Below, in pieces: positions 8,390 through 16,241 of a stretch of DNA of 35,413 bases (position 1 is its first letter; every line of letters starts with the position of its first letter). Origin of the DNA: an uncultured bacterium. Lineage in GTDB: Bacteria > Chloroflexota > Anaerolineae > J036 > Brachytrichaceae. The position numbers and the translations under genes were made by a program. The stretch is taken from NCBI GenBank assembly GCA_903921365.1, contig CAIXPS010000572.1, forward strand, positions 1 to 35,413. The letters run 5' to 3'. Below the pieces are notes generated by a model. That model was not told the DNA's origin and did not search any database. It worked only from the letters and a program-made list of their open reading frames with translations.

Positions 8390-10063
8390 TCAGTGAACCA
8401 AAGCTGCAACGTTATGTTCTACATTTACATGCCGGTGGCGTCCGCGCATCGCGCATGCGCCCGCCGGGCATATCTTCAACTTGATATGGGCCTCAACCTC
8501 GGCCCGGAAATACTTCAACATATCGCGGATAGGCACCGCTGCCGTCTGACCCAAACCGCAATTGGAAAGCTGGGTCAACCCATCGGCGATAGTCTCAAGG
8601 TCTGCGAGATCATGCAGCGTGCCGATACCTTCCGAGAGATTGGTCAGCAGTTGATAAGCACGGTCAGTGCCGATACGGCACGGGCCGCACTTGCCACAGC
8701 TCTCGTTGCGGAAAAACTTCAACAGGACACGCGTCAGGTCAACCACGCAGGTATCGTCGTCGCAGATCAGCAGCGCACCCGAACCAAGCGACACGCCGGC
8801 TTTGTTGAACGAGTCAAAGTCCATCGGCGTATCCTGCAGGCTGGCCGGGATGATCGACCCGCTCGACCCGCCGGTCTGCGCCATTTTGAACCCTCTTCCA
8901 TCGTGCATGCCCTTGCCGTAAATCGTAATCACTTCGCGCAGGGTGATGCCCATGGGCACTTCGATCAAGCCGGTCATGTTGACATGTCCGAGGATCGTGT
9001 AGACCTTGGTGCCGGGGCTGCTGGGGGTGCCGAAGCCCTTATACCAGGCTGCCCCATGGCGCATGATGGCCGGCAGATTTGCCAGCGTCTCGACGTTGTT
9101 AATCAGCGTTGGTTTGCCCCACAATCCGTTCGTCGTAGGATAGGGTGGGCGCGCGCGCGGTTCGCCCCGGTTGCCCTCGATGGATTCGATCAGCGCCGTT
9201 TCTTCGCCGCAGATATACGCGCCCGCGCCGACATGGAGGTGAATGTCGAAACTGAAGCCGGTCCCGAAAATATCCCGGCCCAACAGTCCATATTCACGCG
9301 CCTGCGCGATGGCGGTGATGAGGCGCGCCTGCGCCAGCATGTATTCGCCGCGCACATAGATAAAGCCTTCGCTCGCGCCGACGGCATACGCGGCAATCGT
9401 CATCGCCTCGATCAGGCTGTGCGGGTCGCCTTCCAGAATCAGGCGGTCCTTGAATGTGCCCGGCTCGCTCTCGTCGGCGTTGCAGATCACATATTTGGGT
9501 GCGCCCGGTGCCTGCGCCACGGCCTTCAACTTGGCCCCAGTGGGGAATCCTGCGCCGCCGCGCCCGCGCAACCCCGACTTTGTGATCTCTGCGATGACAT
9601 CGACGGGCTTCATCTCAGTCATGCACTTGCCAAGCGCCTCATAGCCGTTATGACCGATATAGTCCTCGATATCCTCAGGGTCAATGACGCCAGCGCGCTC
9701 CATAACGATGCGCTGCTCGGCAGGCAGCGTGCCTTTGCGCGCCGAAATCCAGGCGATGCGCCCGGAGAGTTCACGCGCGGGCAACTGCAACCCGGCTGCG
9801 ATGCGCCCCTTATAGAGGTGCTCTTCGACTAGAAAATGGACATCGCCGGGCGTCACCGGCCCATACACGACGGCCTCCGGGTAGATGATCACCAGCGGCG
9901 CAGCGTCATGACGGCCAATATCAGAGACCATTGCCACGGCCACTTCATCGCTCAATCCAAACGCGGTGATTTCATCCTGCAGGCATTTATGCACTGCGAG
10001 GGCGCCTTTTTCTATGCTCTCGCGATCGCTGGAGACCAAAACCAAAGAGCGAACAGCTTTCAT
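8390..10063 (-). CDS. NuoF-like NAD(P)H/FMN subunit 2 (HoxF/HydB type, lacking the C-terminal ferredoxin domain)
   Basis: A 557-residue flavoprotein. The N-terminal ~100 residues are a degenerate thioredoxin-like domain with almost no cysteines. The FMN-binding GRGGAGFP is at about residue 166, an NAD-binding AYICGEETAL segment is at about 280, and the [4Fe-4S] motif ESCGKCGPC is at about 450 with the fourth Cys in SNCGLGQ at about 498. The tail keeps EAHIKLKICPAGAC, the motif that in bifurcating HydB/HndC-type proteins precedes two ferredoxin clusters, but the protein ends about 20 residues later and the ferredoxin domain is missing. A perfect AGGAGG site precedes the ATG, 12 bp after NuoE-2. 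It is most likely the diaphorase attached directly to the HoxYH unit. Confidence 0.93.
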   Translation of the reverse strand: MKAVRSLVLVSSDRESIEKGALAVHKCLQDEITAFGLSDEVAVAMVSDIGRHDAAPLVIIYPEAVVYGPVTPGDVHFLVEEHLYKGRIAAGLQLPARELSGRIAWISARKGTLPAEQRIVMERAGVIDPEDIEDYIGHNGYEALGKCMTEMKPVDVIAEITKSGLRGRGGAGFPTGAKLKAVAQAPGAPKYVICNADESEPGTFKDRLILEGDPHSLIEAMTIAAYAVGASEGFIYVRGEYMLAQARLITAIAQAREYGLLGRDIFGTGFSFDIHLHVGAGAYICGEETALIESIEGNRGEPRARPPYPTTNGLWGKPTLINNVETLANLPAIMRHGAAWYKGFGTPSSPGTKVYTILGHVNMTGLIEVPMGITLREVITIYGKGMHDGRGFKMAQTGGSSGSIIPASLQDTPMDFDSFNKAGVSLGSGALLICDDDTCVVDLTRVLLKFFRNESCGKCGPCRIGTDRAYQLLTNLSEGIGTLHDLADLETIADGLTQLSNCGLGQTAAVPIRDMLKYFRAEVEAHIKLKICPAGACAMRGRHRHVNVEHNVAALVH

Positions 10064-10075
10064 TGTGACCTCCTA

Positions 10076-10600
10076 TTACTCGTACCGTTCCAGTATCCCG
10101 TTCACCTGCTGCGGCGTGATATTGCCATAAATATCTTCGTCAACGGTGATGACCGGCCCGACCGCGCATACCCCCAGGCAACTGGTGGTGCGCAGGGTCC
10201 ACTTTCCATCCGCGCTAGTCTCACCCGATTCAAGCTTCAACGTATCCTGCAGCGCCGTCCACACTTCGCGCCCGCCCACTACGTGGCAGGGCGCACTCTC
10301 GCAAAACTGAATCAGATGCCGTCCGCGCGGCTTGGTGGACAACATCTGATAAAAACTTGCCACTGAGAACAACTGGCCGATTGGCGTATGCAACACATGG
10401 CTGACTTCTTTAAATGCTTCCGGCGGGATATACCCCAACGCATGGTTGATTTCCGTCAGAATCGGCACAAGGTCTTCGCGCGTTGCGCCACACTTTGCCA
10501 CCGCGGCTTCCACGACCTCACGAACGCGAGACTCAGACACTGTTGCGGATCTTTGATCAGTCTGTACCTCTACGATGCCTACGGCACTCATGGCAGTCAT
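10076..10600 (-). CDS. NuoE-like [2Fe-2S] subunit 2 (HoxE/HydC type)
   Basis: A 174-residue thioredoxin-fold ferredoxin of the NuoE (24-kDa) family. The four [2Fe-2S] ligands are Cys100 and Cys105 (CESAPC) and Cys141 and Cys145 (CLGVC). A helical N-terminal region with GATREDLVPILTEINHALGYIP is typical of HydC/NuoE. It pairs structurally with the NuoF-2 protein encoded 12 bp downstream. The first ATG is favoured by a GGTGGAG site about 8 bp upstream. It is the second NuoE gene of this cluster and differs clearly in sequence from NuoE-1, so the pair is not a recent duplication. Confidence 0.94.
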   Translation of the reverse strand: MTAMSAVGIVEVQTDQRSATVSESRVREVVEAAVAKCGATREDLVPILTEINHALGYIPPEAFKEVSHVLHTPIGQLFSVASFYQMLSTKPRGRHLIQFCESAPCHVVGGREVWTALQDTLKLESGETSADGKWTLRTTSCLGVCAVGPVITVDEDIYGNITPQQVNGILERYE

Positions 10601-10625
10601 GTTGTTTCTCCACCGAACGAATGTA

Positions 10626-10648
10626 GGGGCAACCCTTGCGGTTGCCCC
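10626..10648. repeat. GTAGGGGCAACC-type hairpin between nuoF-1 and nuoE-2
   Basis: A perfect 9-bp inverted repeat, GGGGCAACC (10626-10634) and GGTTGCCCC (10640-10648), with a 5-nt loop, fills most of the 53-bp gap between the stop of nuoF-1 and the start of nuoE-2. No U-tract follows on either strand, so it is more likely a dispersed palindromic element or an mRNA processing/stability hairpin than a terminator. Confidence 0.75.
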
Positions 10649-10653
10649 CCGTT

Positions 10654-12432
10654 CTAGTTAATGACAATCGCGTTAAAGTTGCACACCTGCATACAGATGC
10701 CGCAACGGATACACGTGTTCGCATCAATGACGTGCAGCTTGCGCCGCTCGCCGGTGATCGCACCGACCGGGCAGTTGCGCGCGCAAACGGTGCAGCCCGT
10801 GCATGCGTCAATGATATCGAACCGTATCAAGCCCTTGCACACCTTGGCCGGGCAACGCTTCTCGTAGATGTGCGCCTCGTACTCCTTGCGGAAGTGCTTG
10901 AGCGTGCTCTCTACGGGATTCGGCGCGCCCTGACCCAGGCCGCACAAACTGGTGGACTTGATCTGCCTGCACAGCATTTCAAGCGTCTCGATGTCGCCGT
11001 CCTTGCCGTCGCCCTTACAGATGCGCTGCAGGATTTCCAGCATGCGGCGCGTGCCCACGCGGCAGGGGGTGCACTTACCGCAGCTTTCATCCTGGATAAA
11101 CTCCATGAAGAAGCGCGCAATGTCCACCATGCAGGTGTCTTCATCCATGACGACCAACCCGCCCGATCCCATGATCGTGCCAGCGGCCGCGAGCGACTCA
11201 TAATCGATCGGGCGATCCAGGTACTCTTCGGGCAGACAACCGCCCATCGGCCCGCCAATCTGCACGGCCTTGAGTTTCTTGCCGTCTTTGATACCCTGCG
11301 CAATATCGTAGACGACCTCGCGCATGTTGATCCCCAGCGGAACTTCAATCAACCCGGTATGATTCACATCGCCGGCCAGCGCAAAGGTCTTTGTGCCCTT
11401 GCTCTTCTCGGTGCCCATGCTGGCGTACCACTGCGCGCCTCTCAGCATGATCTGCGGCACGTTGGCATATGTTTCCACGTTGTTGACGTTGGAGGGTTTG
11501 GCCCACAGACCGCTGACCGCGGGGAACGGCGGGCGCGGGCGCGGTTCGCCGCGCTTGCCTTCAATCGAAGCCATCAGGGCTGTCTCTTCGCCGCAGACAA
11601 ACGCGCCAGCGCCAATGCGCACCTCAAGGTCGAAGGAGAAGCCACTGCCCAGAATATCCTCGCCCAGCAATCCGAGCGCGCGCGCCTGTTGGATCGCGAT
11701 GTTCAGCGTGCGCACGGCCAGCGGGTACTCGGCGCGACAATAGATGTAACCGCGGCTGGAGCCGATGGCATAGGCGGCGATAATCATGCCCTCGACAACG
11801 GCATGCGGGTCGCCTTCGAGCACGCGCCGGTTCATGAACGCGCCGGGATCACCTTCGTCCGCGTTGCAGATGACGAATTTGGGAGTTGCCTTGGAAGCGC
11901 GACAGAACTGCCACTTCCGACCCGCCGGGAACCCGGCGCCGCCGCGTCCGCGCAGACCGGAGGCGAGCATCTCGTCGATCACTTTTTCAGGAGTGTAGGA
12001 CGCGAGCACTTTAGCGAGCGCCTCGTAACCATCCTCAGCGATATAGTCCTCGATATTCTCCGGGTCGATCTTGCCGCAGTTGCGCAATACGACGCGCACT
12101 TCCTTGGAAGTCGGCGCGCCCAACTCTTCATCCTTGACTTCAACCTTGGTCAAAAGGAATTTCTTCGCCACGCGGCCTTTGAGGAAATGCTCTTCAACCA
12201 GGAAGGGGATGTCGTCGACGCTCATCCCGACATAATGCACACCATCGGGGTACACCATCATCTCAGGGCCATGGCTGCAGTCGCCGATTCGCGGTGTTTC
12301 GAGCACCTGGACTTCGTCGATCAGCCCCTGGGCGACCAATTCGTCCTGCAATGCATCTTCGATATCATGCGCGCCCTTGCCCAGACATTCAGGGTCGACG
12401 CAGATCAATATGTGAGTGCGATAGTACTTCAT
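10654..12432 (-). CDS. NuoF-like NAD(P)H/FMN subunit 1 with C-terminal 2x[4Fe-4S] domain (HydB/HndC type)
   Basis: A 592-residue flavoprotein with the full domain order of HydB/HndC subunits. The N-terminal thioredoxin-like domain keeps Cys11 and Cys16 and a CSHGPEMMVYPDGVHY segment. The FMN motif GRGGAGFPAG is at about residue 160, an AFVCGEETAL segment at about 282, and [4Fe-4S] ESCGKCTPC at about 449 with Cys in SLCGLGQ at about 496. An EAHIYEKRCPAKVC motif follows, then two ferredoxin clusters, CTGCTVCARNC and CIRCGICMQVC, at about residues 540-590. That C-terminal ferredoxin domain is characteristic of electron-bifurcating Bfu-type enzymes and contrasts with NuoF-2. Complex I NuoF lacks it. 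It follows the HndB-like gene by 17 bp. Confidence 0.94.
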   Translation of the reverse strand: MKYYRTHILICVDPECLGKGAHDIEDALQDELVAQGLIDEVQVLETPRIGDCSHGPEMMVYPDGVHYVGMSVDDIPFLVEEHFLKGRVAKKFLLTKVEVKDEELGAPTSKEVRVVLRNCGKIDPENIEDYIAEDGYEALAKVLASYTPEKVIDEMLASGLRGRGGAGFPAGRKWQFCRASKATPKFVICNADEGDPGAFMNRRVLEGDPHAVVEGMIIAAYAIGSSRGYIYCRAEYPLAVRTLNIAIQQARALGLLGEDILGSGFSFDLEVRIGAGAFVCGEETALMASIEGKRGEPRPRPPFPAVSGLWAKPSNVNNVETYANVPQIMLRGAQWYASMGTEKSKGTKTFALAGDVNHTGLIEVPLGINMREVVYDIAQGIKDGKKLKAVQIGGPMGGCLPEEYLDRPIDYESLAAAGTIMGSGGLVVMDEDTCMVDIARFFMEFIQDESCGKCTPCRVGTRRMLEILQRICKGDGKDGDIETLEMLCRQIKSTSLCGLGQGAPNPVESTLKHFRKEYEAHIYEKRCPAKVCKGLIRFDIIDACTGCTVCARNCPVGAITGERRKLHVIDANTCIRCGICMQVCNFNAIVIN

Positions 12433-12449
12433 CGATACGTATTCCAGTA

Positions 12450-12821
12450 TTATTTGGTCGGGATCACGAGCTCGGCCACGACGTGGCCGCCGACCACATG
12501 CTCTTTCATGATGCGTTTCGCCTGATCAACGGACACTTTGCCGTAGGTCACCTTCGCGGCGCCGCCAACTTCCACCTGGACGATGGGTTCCAGTTCACAC
12601 AGCCCCATGCAGCCGGTCTGTTTGACGACCACGCCGCTTAGACCGTCGGCCTCGATCGTGTCGAGAATAGCGCGCATGGTCTCACGCGCGCCGGCGGCAA
12701 TGCCGCATGTGCCCATGGCAACGGTCACCTGGGCGGTTCCGGCGGTCGTTTTTGCATTGCGCTTCGCGATCGCGTCTTCCTTCAATCTCTTCAACTCATC
12801 GAGCGATTTGACTGCTGGCAT
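12450..12821 (-). CDS. HndB-like thioredoxin-fold [2Fe-2S] ferredoxin
   Basis: A 123-residue protein with the pattern GTCGIAAGARETM (Cys39) and TGCMGLCELEP (Cys71, Cys75), matching the HndB family of small thioredoxin-like ferredoxins encoded between NuoE- and NuoF-type hydrogenase genes. Only three conserved cysteines are visible, so cluster binding may need another ligand or a partner. The start ATG at 12821 has a perfect GGAGG about 6 bp upstream; the 18-codon longer reading lacks one. It lies between the small HATPase and NuoF-1, the gene order of hnd/hyd operons. A role as an electron-transfer partner or assembly subunit of NuoF-1 is inferred. Confidence 0.85.
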   Translation of the reverse strand: MPAVKSLDELKRLKEDAIAKRNAKTTAGTAQVTVAMGTCGIAAGARETMRAILDTIEADGLSGVVVKQTGCMGLCELEPIVQVEVGGAAKVTYGKVSVDQAKRIMKEHVVGGHVVAELVIPTK

Positions 12822-12871
12822 AGCTTCCTCCAACGTTTGGTGATTGCAAATTGCGACCGGCAGGTCACCCG

Positions 12872-12899
12872 CCAATCGCTAATCTCCAATCTCTAATCC
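12872..12899. repeat. Heptamer repeat (GATTGGA/GATTAGA type), copy 1
   Basis: Read on the minus strand, four degenerate 7-mers (GATTAGA, GATTGGA, GATTAGC, GATTGGC) overlap the HATPase stop codon. The 14-mer AGATTGGAGATTAG is shared exactly with 21481-21494 on the plus strand. This suggests a dispersed low-complexity intergenic element of unknown role. Confidence 0.6.
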
Positions 12900-13441
12900 T
12901 TGATCTCACTATTTTTGATGCCTTCCTGCAACGTTTCGCGCAGGTAGGTCAAAATGGCGGGCTCGCTCAGCGAGACATCGCCCAGTTCATTCTTGATTGG
13001 CGCGTCGTCAAACAGGAACTCGTTTCCGTTGGCGCGGTAACGGAAAATCCAATGGATTTGCGGCCACGCCACCAGCAACTCGAACCACGTTCCCGCCAGG
13101 TCGCCCAGCGGCATGCGGTCGATATGGCTGCGCTGGAACTCTGCCTCCAGGCGCGTGCCTTTGCCCGGCGCCGAGTTGATGCGCAGATAGCCGTTGCACG
13201 CTTCTGCCGCCGCCTTGAGCAAGGGAATCCCCAGCCCGACTTTGCGCGTGGTGCGGCTGGTGACGAACGGGTCGGTCACGCGCGCGACCATGTCCTCGTC
13301 CATCCCTTTGCCGTTGTCTTCGACGCTCATCTTCAGGCGATCCTTCTTCGAATCCTCGTCAACGGCAATCGTGATATCACCGGCGTCAGCTGCGACGCTA
13401 TTCTCAGCAATATCAAGCAAATGCAGCGCAAGTTCCCTCAT
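12893..13441 (-). CDS. Small stand-alone HATPase (histidine-kinase-type ATP-binding protein) of hydrogenase cluster
   Basis: A 182-residue protein made of a GHKL ATP-binding domain. The N-box DIAENSVAA is at residues 10-18, the G1 motif EDNGKGMD at 41-48 and the G2 motif KVGLGIPL at 67-74. The remaining ~80 residues are not recognised. There is no phospho-accepting His/dimerisation domain and no sensor or membrane segment, so it is not a complete kinase. Stand-alone HATPases of this kind are known beside multimeric [FeFe] hydrogenase genes, where their function is unproven. It sits between NuoE-1 and the HndB-like gene, 12 bp after NuoE-1, and its stop overlaps the heptamer repeat. Confidence 0.85.
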   Translation of the reverse strand: MRELALHLLDIAENSVAADAGDITIAVDEDSKKDRLKMSVEDNGKGMDEDMVARVTDPFVTSRTTRKVGLGIPLLKAAAEACNGYLRINSAPGKGTRLEAEFQRSHIDRMPLGDLAGTWFELLVAWPQIHWIFRYRANGNEFLFDDAPIKNELGDVSLSEPAILTYLRETLQEGIKNSEIKD

Positions 13442-13453
13442 ACGATCCGCGCT

Positions 13454-13960
13454 CTAGCTCTGCGCCTTGCGCAAAATCTGCGTCAACTTGGCGGGGCGCA
13501 CACGGCCGTGCATCTCCTCGTCCACGACAACGACCGGCGCCTGGCTGCATGCGCCGACGCATCGGCATATCTCCACGGTCGTCATACCGTCTTTCGTGGT
13601 ATGCCCGGGTTCCACGCCGAACGTCTGCTTGGCTTTCTCGATCAACTGCTCGGCGCCACCCACGTAGCACGCTGTGCCCATACAGAACTTGACGGTATGC
13701 TTGCCGCGCGCCTGGGTGGTGAAAAACGAATAGAAGGACACCACGCCGTGCACCTGCTGCAACGGCACGCGCATCTTCTTCGATACATACGCCTGCATTG
13801 AGGGTGAAACAAACCCGATCTTGCTCTGTAGTTCGTTCAGTATGACCATAACGGAACCTGGCAGATTCCGGTTTTCTTCAAGGATCTGATCAATCACCGC
13901 GCGCTTCTCGGGGATAGCGACCGGATCCGTTGTTGGGATATTTTCTAACACGTTTTGCAT
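13454..13960 (-). CDS. NuoE-like [2Fe-2S] subunit 1 (HydC/HndA type)
   Basis: A 168-residue NuoE-family thioredoxin-like ferredoxin. The [2Fe-2S] ligands are Cys93 and Cys98 (CMGTAC) and Cys134 and Cys138 (CVGAC). The N-terminal helical region has QSKIGFVSPSMQAYVSKKM. ATG 13960 is chosen because GGGAG stands about 5 bp upstream; a TTG four codons earlier is less likely. It is the first gene of the downstream half of the hydrogenase cluster, preceded by a 155-bp gap carrying a candidate operator and -10 element. It probably partners NuoF-1, which carries the matching HydB-type domain set. Confidence 0.93.
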   Translation of the reverse strand: MQNVLENIPTTDPVAIPEKRAVIDQILEENRNLPGSVMVILNELQSKIGFVSPSMQAYVSKKMRVPLQQVHGVVSFYSFFTTQARGKHTVKFCMGTACYVGGAEQLIEKAKQTFGVEPGHTTKDGMTTVEICRCVGACSQAPVVVVDEEMHGRVRPAKLTQILRKAQS

Positions 13961-14033
13961 TCTGGCTCCCAAACTTCAAAGTGAGCACCGACTTTCGATT
14001 GGCTTCATTGGCCTGTATTTCGTTGCACTTACT

Positions 14034-14051
14034 TTGTGATTATTTTCACGA
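14034..14051. promoter_or_regulatory. TTGTGA-N6-TCACGA palindrome upstream of nuoE-1 (Rex- or CRP/FNR-like operator)
   Basis: Half-sites TTGTGA (14034-14039) and TCACGA (14046-14051) are separated by 6 bp, with one mismatch to a perfect palindrome. A TAAAAT -10-like hexamer on the minus strand (14060-14055) lies just upstream, placing the operator near the start of transcription, where a repressor would act. Two more TCACGA half-sites stand at 14067-14072 and 14094-14099. The nuoE-1 start is 73 bp downstream. The -35 is poor. The motif matches the Rex (NADH-sensing) and CRP/FNR consensus families; which regulator binds is unknown. Confidence 0.5.
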
Positions 14052-14115
14052 TCCATTTTAGCACTTTCACGAAAATGCGCTAACTGCTAAATGTCACGAT
14101 ATCATGCGCAATACG

Positions 14116-14868
14116 TCACACAGTCCGCAGAGAACGGAACGACATACTGCGGCCGTGCTGTTGTGCCAGCGCCATTTTCAACTCGGCGACGGTCGGCGCC
14201 TCAACCTTGAAGACATTCCTGCCGAGAAATTCATCCAACCGGTGCACGTCGCCGCTCTGGATCAGCGGATACCCGCGCAACTGAGGAAACTTCACCGGCG
14301 CGTCGGCAGGGCTGAGATGGCGCGATATCTCCAGCGCATCGAAGTGCACGTCAGTGGGCACCAGCCCCAGGTTGGTCAGCAAACTGAAGGAGTTACGGTT
14401 CACGTGCGCCGGGATGACCATACCACCCAGTGCGCGCACCCCTTCCACTGCCTCGTGCAGCGACAGGTTCGCTGATGTGATCAACAACTGCGACTCCGTG
14501 CGGATATAGTCGCCGTTCTCATCCACCACGAACTGATCGCCATAATATTCAGGGTTGTTGACCAGCGCCGGCATGTATACATCAACAGTCGCCTGCCAGT
14601 GTTCCAACTGCTCGACGGTGTCAAAGATGCACAGCATGTGCACTTCCTCGCGCGTCTGCAACTCCATCCCAGCCAGCACGACTAACTCGGCGCCTGCGGC
14701 GGCTTTCTGAACTGCGCGCGCGTTGGCGCTCGCATTGTGATCCGTGATAGCGATCAACCCGATGCCCTGATCGAGCGCCTCCTGCACAATCAAAGGCGGG
14801 AGCATCTCGACCTCTGCACAGGGCGAAAGCACCGTGTGCACATGCAGCTCGGCGATATACGACTTCAT
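14116..14868 (-). CDS. PHP-domain metal-dependent phosphoesterase-like protein
   Basis: A 250-residue PHP-family protein. It has the expected metal ligands: His9 and His11 (ELHVHT), Asp43-His44 (ITDHN), Glu69 (GMELQ) and His77 (EVHML), then PAHVNR and the C-terminal SGDVHRLDE. The fold is a distorted TIM barrel binding several divalent metals; members cleave phosphoesters such as small-molecule phosphates or nucleotide messengers. PHP proteins occur next to multimeric [FeFe] hydrogenase genes together with DRTGG and HATPase proteins, as here. This supports a signalling or regulatory role, although the substrate is not established. It starts 7 bp after the DRTGG-type gene and is followed by a 155-bp regulatory gap. 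Confidence 0.9.
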   Translation of the reverse strand: MKSYIAELHVHTVLSPCAEVEMLPPLIVQEALDQGIGLIAITDHNASANARAVQKAAAGAELVVLAGMELQTREEVHMLCIFDTVEQLEHWQATVDVYMPALVNNPEYYGDQFVVDENGDYIRTESQLLITSANLSLHEAVEGVRALGGMVIPAHVNRNSFSLLTNLGLVPTDVHFDALEISRHLSPADAPVKFPQLRGYPLIQSGDVHRLDEFLGRNVFKVEAPTVAELKMALAQQHGRSMSFRSLRTV

Positions 14869-14875
14869 CGCGTCA

Positions 14876-15223
14876 CTATTCGCTTCTCAACCCCATTTCC
14901 CACAGCTTCCCCACTACATAAAAGATGGGCTTCTGCGTGAAGAACATGTTGATCTCCTCCTCGTTCGCCTTGGCGATGCTGGCCGGGTCGGGCATGGCGC
15001 CTTCGGTGATAATGACTGCGCTCAGATCGAGCAATGCGGCCACTGCGACGATGTTGGCGTGCGACTGCAATGTCACCCACACCGAATGTTTCTGCGCGCC
15101 CGCCATGACACAGCTCAACAAATCCGACGCATAACCTGAAGCGGGAACGACAGCGTCAAAGTCGCGCTTCACCGTTAACACCTTGAGTTCCAGTTGATCG
15201 ATGATGTCTTGTAGTGTTGGCAT
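14876..15223 (-). CDS. Small DRTGG-domain-like protein, copy 2
   Basis: A 115-residue single-domain protein (MPTLQDIIDQLELKVLTV...). It carries the ASDLLSCVMAGAQKHSVWVTLQSHANIVAVAALLDLSAVIITEG arrangement characteristic of stand-alone DRTGG-type proteins of hydrogenase clusters. The literal DRTGG tetrapeptide context is not visible, and the assignment rests on overall pattern and on similarity in layout to the gene at 16242. It has no catalytic motif or membrane segment. It lies 7 bp behind the CBS-HATPase gene and 7 bp ahead of the PHP gene, so it is co-transcribed. A ligand-binding regulatory role is inferred; the family's function is unknown. Confidence 0.75.
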   Translation of the reverse strand: MPTLQDIIDQLELKVLTVKRDFDAVVPASGYASDLLSCVMAGAQKHSVWVTLQSHANIVAVAALLDLSAVIITEGAMPDPASIAKANEEEINMFFTQKPIFYVVGKLWEMGLRSE

Positions 15224-15230
15224 ATATTCC

Positions 15231-16226
15231 TTATGACTTGTGAGTTGTATCGCCCAGTTGTTCCTGCGACTGCATATTGATGCGCATCTCTAACCGCGTG
15301 CCGCGCCCCGGCGTGGAGTCCAGATACATGTCATCCACGCAGCGGTGGATGTTCTTCAGCCCCATCCCCGCGCCAAAGCCAAGCTCGCGGATCGAGTCGG
15401 GCGCGGTGGAGTAGCCGGGAGTCATCGCCAGTGCGATGTCCGCAATGCCGGGGCCGTCGTCAAGCGTCTCCATTAATATCTGATTCGGTTCGATCTCGAT
15501 GCGAATATTGCCCCCGCGCGTGGCGTGAATGATGATGTTCATCTCCGCTTCGTAGATCGCGATGCCACAGCGGCGCGCAATCTGCGGGCTGGCGCCCAGA
15601 CGTAACAAGGCCTTCTTGATATGGCTGGAGGCGTTGCCGCCGAGTGCGAACTCGCCATGCTTCACCTTGTAACGCAATGTCAAGCTGGTGCGGTCGGAGA
15701 TGATATCCTCGAACAGGTGACGCGCGCGATACTTGCGGACTTCCTCTTCCTGGTAGTCGTATTGCAGAGAGCGCATCACCCCGCTGGTGATATCCCCTTT
15801 GGTGATGATGCCAGCCAGCTTGTTGTTTTCGTCGACGACGGGCAGACGGCCGATGTGGCGCTGATCGAACACCTTCAGCGCTTCGATCAACGGGCTGGCG
15901 GCCTTCACGGTCATCACCTGGCGCGTCATATACTCGCCAACGGGGGCCTGGATGTTGCTCTCGCGCAACGCGCGGATAAGGTCTTCAAGGCTGACGATGC
16001 CGATGAGATCGCCGTTCGATACGACAGGCGCGCCGGAGATGCGCGCATGGCGGAAGGTCTCCATCACGTCGCCCATCTTTGTGCCGGGAGCGATTGTCTT
16101 CACATTGCGCGACATGACCTCGCCGATGGTCAGTTCATATGCCAATTCTTCGACGCGGCTGATCAGATTCGCAGCGCCGTCTGTTATGACACGATCCTTC
16201 CGCACCGATTCTTCTGAGTTTTCCAC
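15231..16226 (-). CDS. CBS-domain pair fused to an RsbW/SpoIIAB-like HATPase (cytosolic sensor)
   Basis: A 331-residue protein. Two CBS domains occupy about residues 33-90 (VMSRNVKTIAP...GIVSLEDLI) and 97-155 (YMTRQVMTV...GIITKGDIT). A linker follows, then a GHKL ATPase at about 190-320 with YEAEMNIIIHA (N-box), DDGPGI (G1) and GFGAGMGLKNI (G2). CBS pairs bind adenine nucleotides or related ligands, so this looks like an energy-state sensor controlling an anti-sigma-type serine kinase or ATPase. It starts at GTG with GAGGAG about 11 bp upstream and begins 15 bp after the DRTGG-type gene. No sigma factor or anti-anti-sigma partner is present in the window. Such proteins occur in hydrogenase signalling clusters; their target is unproven. 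Confidence 0.88.
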   Translation of the reverse strand: MENSEESVRKDRVITDGAANLISRVEELAYELTIGEVMSRNVKTIAPGTKMGDVMETFRHARISGAPVVSNGDLIGIVSLEDLIRALRESNIQAPVGEYMTRQVMTVKAASPLIEALKVFDQRHIGRLPVVDENNKLAGIITKGDITSGVMRSLQYDYQEEEVRKYRARHLFEDIISDRTSLTLRYKVKHGEFALGGNASSHIKKALLRLGASPQIARRCGIAIYEAEMNIIIHATRGGNIRIEIEPNQILMETLDDGPGIADIALAMTPGYSTAPDSIRELGFGAGMGLKNIHRCVDDMYLDSTPGRGTRLEMRINMQSQEQLGDTTHKS

Positions 16227-16241
16227 GTCTTTGTGGTCTCC

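Noticed and set aside
8372-9832. A 486-codon plus-strand frame opposite nuoF-2
   Set aside because: No domain or ribosome site, and the minus-strand flavoprotein motifs account for the sequence.
10636-12525. A 629-codon open frame on the plus strand opposite nuoF-1
   Set aside because: It is the antisense of a well-conserved gene in GC-rich DNA, has no recognisable domain, and disappears outside the true gene.
12893-13441. Two-component sensor histidine kinase
   Set aside because: Only the ATP-binding domain is present; there is no phospho-acceptor histidine domain and no response regulator nearby.
6516-13960. Interpretation of the NuoE/F/G genes as respiratory complex I
   Set aside because: No membrane subunits (NuoA, H, J-N) or NuoB/C/D/I are present, and the genes run directly into hydrogenase small and large subunits.
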